Shown piece by piece: positions 59,566-64,000 of a DNA stretch of 64,000 nt. This stretch comes from CAZWBR01 sp964404205. GTDB taxonomy: Bacteria; Bacteroidota; Bacteroidia; Bacteroidales; Prolixibacteraceae. The position numbers were made by a program, and so were the translations under genes. The notes under the pieces were generated by a model. The model searched no databases. It was given only the letters and a program-made list of their open reading frames with translations, and was not told where the DNA came from. The stretch is taken from assembly GCA_964404205.1 (NCBI GenBank), contig CAYOJD010000003.1, forward strand, positions 1 through 64,000, given 5' to 3'. The number at the start of each line of letters is the position of its first letter. Positions within the stretch are counted from its first letter, which is position 1.

Positions 59566-60891
59566 ATGGAATTCTTTAAAGGTAAAAAAGAGTATTTCCC
59601 CGGAATCGGGAAAATCAAATTCGAAGGCGCTGAATCAAAAAATCCGCTGGCCTTCAAATGGTATGACGAGAGCCGCGTAGTAGCCGGTAAAACCATGAAG
59701 GAACACCTACGGTTTGCCACAGCTTACTGGCACACCTTCTGTGGCGATGGAGGCGACCCGTTTGGCCCCGCAACCAAGCATTATCCATGGGTAGGTGCTT
59801 CCGACCCGATTGTTGCTGCTACCGATAAACTCGAGGCAGCTTTCGAATTCATCACCAAAATTGGCACCCCTTTCTACTGCTTCCACGACACCGATGTTGT
59901 AGGCGATGGTTCAGTTTTCGAAATCGAAAACCGTCTGGCAAAGGTTATTCCTACCATCCAGCAATTGCAGAAAGAGACTGGTGTAAAACTGCTTTGGGGA
60001 ACCGCCAACGTATTCAGCAACCTGCGTTATATGAACGGCGCTTCGACCAATCCCGATTTTAAGGTTTTGGCCAATGCTGCCGTACAGGTGAAAAATGCCA
60101 TTGATGCAACAGTGGCATTAGGTGGCGAAAACTATGTTTTCTGGGGTGGCCGCGAAGGGTACATGAGCCTTCACAATACCGATACCAAACGCGAACTGGA
60201 ACACCTTGGCCGTTTCCTTACCGTTGCCCGTGACTACGGACGCAAAAACGGTTTCAACGGAACCTTCCTGATTGAGCCCAAACCAATGGAGCCTACCAAA
60301 CATCAGTACGATTTCGATACCCAGACCGTTATTGGCTTCCTTCGTCAGCATGGATTGGAAAACGATTTCAAAATGAATATTGAGGTGAACCATGCCACGC
60401 TGGCCGGCCACACCTTCGCCCACGAACTGCGCATGGCCAACGATGCCCGGATGTTGGGTTCTATCGATGCCAACAAAGGCGACTATCAGAATGGCTGGGA
60501 TACGGACGAATTCCCAACCAATATCTACGAAGTAACCGAAGCGATGATTGAGATTCTTCAGGGTGGCGGCTTTGCAACCGGTGGTATCAACTTCGATGCC
60601 AAAACCCGTCGTAACTCAACCGATTTGGAAGATATCTTTATCGCCCACGTATCGGGAATGGATGTTTTTGCCCGCTCGCTGGTGATTGCCGATAAGATTC
60701 TGACAGATTCGGCTTACCTGAAGATGAAAAAAGAGCGTTACAACTCTTTCGACAGCGGTAAAGGGGCAGAATTCGAAGCCGGAAAACTTTCGCTTACCGA
60801 TTTGCACGCTTACGCCAAAGAGGCCGGCGAACCGAAACAAATCAGCGGTAAACAGGAAAAACTGGAGCAGTTGATCAACGACTATATTTAG
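59566..60891 (+). CDS. xylA: Xylose isomerase
   Basis: 441 residues, the length of class II enzymes. Opens KKEYFPGIGKIKFEGAESKNPLAFKWYDESRVV; metal- and substrate-binding residues lie in FCFHDTDVVGDG-like FYCFHDTDVVGDG, LIEPKPMEPTKHQYDFD, IEVNHATLAGHTFAHELRMA, GSIDANKGDYQNGWDTDEFPTN and GGINFDAKTRRNSTDLEDIF. It interconverts D-xylose and D-xylulose with divalent metal. Forms a cluster with xylB (upstream) and xylE (107 bases downstream). Confidence 0.97.
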   Translation: MEFFKGKKEYFPGIGKIKFEGAESKNPLAFKWYDESRVVAGKTMKEHLRFATAYWHTFCGDGGDPFGPATKHYPWVGASDPIVAATDKLEAAFEFITKIGTPFYCFHDTDVVGDGSVFEIENRLAKVIPTIQQLQKETGVKLLWGTANVFSNLRYMNGASTNPDFKVLANAAVQVKNAIDATVALGGENYVFWGGREGYMSLHNTDTKRELEHLGRFLTVARDYGRKNGFNGTFLIEPKPMEPTKHQYDFDTQTVIGFLRQHGLENDFKMNIEVNHATLAGHTFAHELRMANDARMLGSIDANKGDYQNGWDTDEFPTNIYEVTEAMIEILQGGGFATGGINFDAKTRRNSTDLEDIFIAHVSGMDVFARSLVIADKILTDSAYLKMKKERYNSFDSGKGAEFEAGKLSLTDLHAYAKEAGEPKQISGKQEKLEQLINDYI

Positions 60892-60998
60892 TCGAACCCA
60901 TCTACTGTTCTTTATAACGAAAACGTTCAAAAAACTAACACCCGGACGGCACCACTAAACCAGTGGGCTGTCCGGTTCTTAAAACAAACTATAAGCGG

Positions 60999-62387
60999 AT
61001 GAAAGAACGCAATACAATGTATATCATGGCGATTACCCTTGTAGCTACACTGGGTGGTCTCCTTTTTGGATACGACACTGCCGTTATTTCGGGTGCCGAA
61101 AAATCGGTACAGGCCTTTTTGATAGACAGTCAGGGATTGAGCACCTTTATCCACGGGGCAACCATCTCGAGCGCTTTGATTGGCTGTATTATTGGCGGAG
61201 CGCTTTCCGGATTATTTGCATCACGCCTCGGACGTAAAAAATCGTTGATGCTTGCTGCGATCCTATTCTTTATTTCAGCCCTGGGCTCGGGTTACCCCGA
61301 ATTTCTATTCTTCAAACAGGGCGAACCATCCATTGCACTGCTGATGATGTTCAACTTCTACCGTATCATTGGCGGAATTGGCGTGGGGATTGCTTCAGCC
61401 GTTTGCCCAATGTATATTGGCGAGATAGCCCCTGCCGACATTCGCGGACGACTGGTTTCCATCAACCAGTTTGCCATTATTTTCGGTATGCTGGTGGTCT
61501 ATTTTGTGAACTGGGGAATTGCCAGCGGCAAACCACTCGAATGGATCAACGATATCGGCTGGCGCTGGATGTTTGCTTCGGAAGCCATTCCGGCCGTTCT
61601 GTTTGGAGTATTGCTTTTTTTCGTACCCGAAACGCCACGTTATCTGACACTGATTAAAAAAGAGAACGAGGCATTAAAGGTATTGAGCAAAATCAACGGC
61701 AAAGAGGAAGCCAAAACCATTCTGGCCGAAATCAAAGACACTGTCGAACACCATTCCGGAAACATCTTTGCCTATGGTAAGGTGGTTATCATCATCGGCA
61801 TTCTGCTTTCAGTATTCCAGCAATTTGTTGGGATTAACGTAGCCCTCTACTATGCTCCCCGAATTTTTGAAAGCATGGGGGCAGCCAAAGATGCCTCGAT
61901 GCTGCAAACGGTGGTGATGGGGCTGGTGAATGTTATCTTCACCGTGCTGGCCATTGTTACGGTTGACAAGTGGGGCCGCAAACCGCTGCTGATGATTGGT
62001 TCTATAGGCATGGCCGTTGGGATGCTGGCCATCTCGGCCCTCTCGTTTATGCACATTATCGGCATCAGTACACTGGTATTCATCATTATTTACACCGCAT
62101 CGTTTATGATGTCGTGGGGCCCTATCTGCTGGGTATTGATTTCTGAAATCTTCCCGAATAAAATCCGCGGACGCGCAGTAGCCATTGCTGTTGCCGCACA
62201 GTGGGCAGCCAACTATTTCATCTCATCGACCTACCCGTCGATGATGGAATTCAGCGGTGGCGTAACCTATGGCTTCTATGGCGTGATGAGTATTCTCTCC
62301 TTTATTTTCGTCTGGAAAATGGTTCCCGAAACCAAAAACAAAACACTCGAAGAGATGGAAGGGCTCTGGCTTAACCGAAATAAATAG
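60999..62387 (+). CDS. xylE: D-xylose:proton symporter, XylE type (MFS)
   Basis: 462 residues from ATG 60999; the longer frame to 60963 adds a segment with no membrane or signal character. Twelve-helix sugar porter of the major facilitator superfamily. It resembles E. coli XylE over long stretches: ITLVATLGGLLFGYDTAVISG, SALIGCIIGGALSG, FYRIIGGIGVGIASAVCPMYIGEIAP, SINQFAIIFGMLVVYFVNW, FVPETPRYL and QQFVGINVALYYAPRIFE. It takes up D-xylose with protons. It is the last gene of the cluster, followed by a strong intrinsic terminator. Confidence 0.93.
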   Translation: MKERNTMYIMAITLVATLGGLLFGYDTAVISGAEKSVQAFLIDSQGLSTFIHGATISSALIGCIIGGALSGLFASRLGRKKSLMLAAILFFISALGSGYPEFLFFKQGEPSIALLMMFNFYRIIGGIGVGIASAVCPMYIGEIAPADIRGRLVSINQFAIIFGMLVVYFVNWGIASGKPLEWINDIGWRWMFASEAIPAVLFGVLLFFVPETPRYLTLIKKENEALKVLSKINGKEEAKTILAEIKDTVEHHSGNIFAYGKVVIIIGILLSVFQQFVGINVALYYAPRIFESMGAAKDASMLQTVVMGLVNVIFTVLAIVTVDKWGRKPLLMIGSIGMAVGMLAISALSFMHIIGISTLVFIIIYTASFMMSWGPICWVLISEIFPNKIRGRAVAIAVAAQWAANYFISSTYPSMMEFSGGVTYGFYGVMSILSFIFVWKMVPETKNKTLEEMEGLWLNRNK

Positions 62388-62413
62388 CACAAGTTTACAA
62401 CATCTTATTTTCC

Positions 62414-62453
62414 AGAGGGGATAATCCGGTCAGGCTTATTCCCTCTTTTTTTG
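62414..62453 (+). terminator. Intrinsic terminator of xylose cluster
   Basis: AGAGGGGATAA (62414-62424), loop of 11, TTATTCCCTCT (62436-62446) with one G-T pair, followed by a T run. Lies 26 bases after the xylE stop codon. Confidence 0.85.
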
Positions 62454-62550
62454 CCCAAATCGACAAACGGTTCAACCATCGTTTTTTACCACTCAAAGCT
62501 TAATTCGTTCGGTTTAGCAACCTTAATTTTTATCCGTTATCAGGCTCCCA

Positions 62551-62558
62551 TACTTTTG
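62551..62558 (+). promoter_or_regulatory. -7 promoter element TACTTTTG of secreted protein-lytS operon
   Basis: TACTTTTG fits TAnnTTTG; predicted start near 62563, about 28 bases before ATG 62591. No -33 TTG is evident. Confidence 0.45.
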
Positions 62559-62590
62559 GGGCATCATTCACCGATAAAAATTTAAAAGTC

Positions 62591-63466
62591 ATGAAAAAGC
62601 AATTCAAAACAGCCGTTCCGTTATTTGCCATCGTGCTGGCCATCACTTTTTTTATTGCCTCCGGGACAAAAAACATATGGGCACAACCGGCCGGCAATAG
62701 CCTTAACCCATACTTCGTTAAGCTGAGCGGGAATCTACCCAATCCAAAGGGAGTGTCGCGTTACCACATCAACTGCGATTATTTTAACCACACGCTGCTG
62801 AATGCCAAAATGATTGATAAGCTAAGGGTCAGTGGCGATTTGACCATCAGCAATGGCGAAACCAAAACCTGGAACAATGTCCGTTTCATGAAAAGTACCC
62901 CTCCCGACGGCAAATTCACGGAAGGCGAACTGCAATCGTACATGGAAAACTTCAGCTACAACAATAAAGCAGGGCTGGAGATGATGAAGACGGAGTTTTT
63001 TAAAGGCTTTCCCAACGAAGCGGTTCAGGTAAAGAACCTGGTTTGGGATATGGCCGCACTCGATGCTTTCGGGTTCGAATTTCTCGACTCACTGAAGTTG
63101 AACACCATTTTCGAAGCCAAAACCATGAACGGCCCTGCCGAAATGGGCGGAGTGGGCACTTTTACCAACAAAAACATACAGCTTATCTGGAAAGGCCTCT
63201 CGATGGTCGATGGCGAACTTTGTGCCATAATCGACTACCGTGCCATGGACAACCCTCTGGTTATCGACATGAAACTAAACAATATGCAATTTAAGATGAA
63301 CGGCCGCAGCCATTACTGGGGAACCATTTGGGTGTCGCTGAAAGAGAAGTCGATTGCTTATGCCGAACTGCTTGAAGATGTGGCCTTCAGAATGGAGATG
63401 GGCGCACAGATGCCTCCACAGGATTTGTACGTCAGCCGTTACATGGAAGTGAAAAAAATGAAGTAA
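62591..63466 (+). CDS. Secreted protein of unknown function
   Basis: 291 residues with a signal peptide (AVPLFAIVLAITFFIASGTKNIWAQ). The mature part is alpha/beta with no catalytic or binding motif I recognise: YFVKLSGNLPNPKGVSRYHINCDYFNHTLLNAKMIDKLRVSGDLTI, ETKTWNNVRFM, QLIWKGLSMVDGELCAIIDYRAMDNPLVIDMKLNN, and a Met-rich end (MEMGAQMPPQDLYVSRYMEVKKMK). It is likely periplasmic. The sensor kinase gene starts 10 bases later, so the two are co-transcribed and the protein may modulate the sensor. No family assigned. Confidence 0.7.
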   Translation: MKKQFKTAVPLFAIVLAITFFIASGTKNIWAQPAGNSLNPYFVKLSGNLPNPKGVSRYHINCDYFNHTLLNAKMIDKLRVSGDLTISNGETKTWNNVRFMKSTPPDGKFTEGELQSYMENFSYNNKAGLEMMKTEFFKGFPNEAVQVKNLVWDMAALDAFGFEFLDSLKLNTIFEAKTMNGPAEMGGVGTFTNKNIQLIWKGLSMVDGELCAIIDYRAMDNPLVIDMKLNNMQFKMNGRSHYWGTIWVSLKEKSIAYAELLEDVAFRMEMGAQMPPQDLYVSRYMEVKKMK

Positions 63467-63476
63467 TTTCAACGCC

Positions 63477-64000
63477 ATGAGCCGAAGAAACGAACAAAAT
63501 AATCTTTACAAATCAGCCAAGTTCCATTTGTGGGCCCTGGCTGGCTGCATACTCTTCACCCTATTTCTGGAACTGATTACACGCGGCCGAATATTCACCG
63601 GCATGTTTCTCCACACCTTTGCGATGCTGGTATTGCAGATGGAGCTCTTTGCGTGGATTGGGATGAAGATTTTCAGCACGCTGGCGTACAAAACCGTCGG
63701 CCAGTTTGCCCGGCGTGTATTGCTTCGGCTTGGCCTCTTCTATCTGATAATCCTTTTCATCAGTTTACCGATTTTCTATCTGGTGGCAACGATAAACGGC
63801 GCAGCCAGCGGTCAATCGTTCGTTCATTTTTTCCTGACTATCAACCAGAGCGAAGCCCGTGGCGTTGTTATCGCCTCGTCGTTCGGGCTGCTCTTTGGCA
63901 CACTAATCTATTTTTTTATCGAACTAACCAGTGTTATCAAACGCGAAATACAACTAAGCGAAGAGAAACTGCGCTACCAATACGAAACGCTGAAAAACCA
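63477..64000 (+). CDS. LytS/YehU-type sensor histidine kinase, N-terminal fragment
   Basis: 174 codons visible before the window ends; no stop. The N-terminus (MSRRNEQNNLYKSA) is followed by about four membrane helices: FHLWALAGCILFTLFLELI, FTGMFLHTFAMLVLQMELFAWIGM, VLLRLGLFYLIILFISLPIFYLVAT and GVVIASSFGLLFGTLIYFFIEL. The last residues SEEKLRYQYETLKN match the linker that precedes the QINPHFLFNSLN histidine box of LytS kinases, so the catalytic half should lie just beyond base 64000. Bacteroidota LytS kinases usually pair with a LytTR response regulator, expected downstream. Confidence 0.85.
   Translation, partial: MSRRNEQNNLYKSAKFHLWALAGCILFTLFLELITRGRIFTGMFLHTFAMLVLQMELFAWIGMKIFSTLAYKTVGQFARRVLLRLGLFYLIILFISLPIFYLVATINGAASGQSFVHFFLTINQSEARGVVIASSFGLLFGTLIYFFIELTSVIKREIQLSEEKLRYQYETLKN

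Overview
The window is a chromosomal segment of a Bacteroidota bacterium, most likely from the Bacteroidales/Marinilabiliales side. Support comes from two tandem SusC/SusD loci, a fused MurF-alanine racemase, a GH3-family protein, DUF4834 and DUF5723 proteins, and at least 20 upstream regions carrying the Bacteroidota -7 promoter element TAnnTTTG. Four of these promoters also have a TTG about 18-20 bp further upstream. Genus cannot be fixed from the sequence. I see no rRNA, tRNA, insertion sequence, prophage or CRISPR array.

Layout. 1-2725: the end of a YceI-like gene, an outer-membrane porin, a second YceI-like protein and an Rrf2 regulator. 2878-7001: an L,D-transpeptidase, a lipoprotein with a possible papain-type triad, and an NlpC/P60 hydrolase, all probably acting on the envelope. 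7233-15039: a Tat-exported iron-sulfur aldo/keto-reductase-like protein that lacks most catalytic residues, then PgeF, ComB, a deoxynucleoside kinase, a GH3 protein, CvpA, glycyl-tRNA synthetase and DUF4834. 15095-21375: three envelope proteins of unknown function and a U32-family protein. 21644-33112: a GH32 glycosidase, a PHP phosphatase, Dxs, DUF177-L32, a bactofilin, a Na/Pi transporter, a polyprenyl synthase, Ddl and DnaB.

33178-44597 (all minus): two SusC/SusD nutrient-uptake loci. One is a simple pair. The other carries two extra lipoproteins that are probably surface glycan- or peptide-binding accessories. Each has its own canonical promoter, a 150-195 nt leader and a terminator. No sigma/anti-sigma pair, hybrid two-component sensor or hydrolase accompanies them, so the substrate is unknown.

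44993-56792: YjjG, a 100-N scaffold gap, RsmI, a conserved hypothetical gene, Tdk, MurF-Alr, a small membrane protein, a glycosyltransferase, an AT-rich CPBP protease, OmpH/Skp, proline dehydrogenase and a CarboxypepD-like protein. 56993-62387 is a complete D-xylose catabolic cluster: GntR regulator, xylulokinase, xylose isomerase and XylE symporter. It ends in a terminator, and a shared CAGAACAG motif suggests an operator. 62591-64000: a secreted protein and the start of a LytS-type sensor kinase.

The points most worth checking are the aldo/keto-reductase-like protein with a dismantled catalytic tetrad, the candidate xylose operator repeats, the two intergenic GTACAGA 11-bp tandem arrays, and the scaffold gap whose flanks share exactly 55 identical bases. 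I did not find a convincing undescribed multi-gene system.
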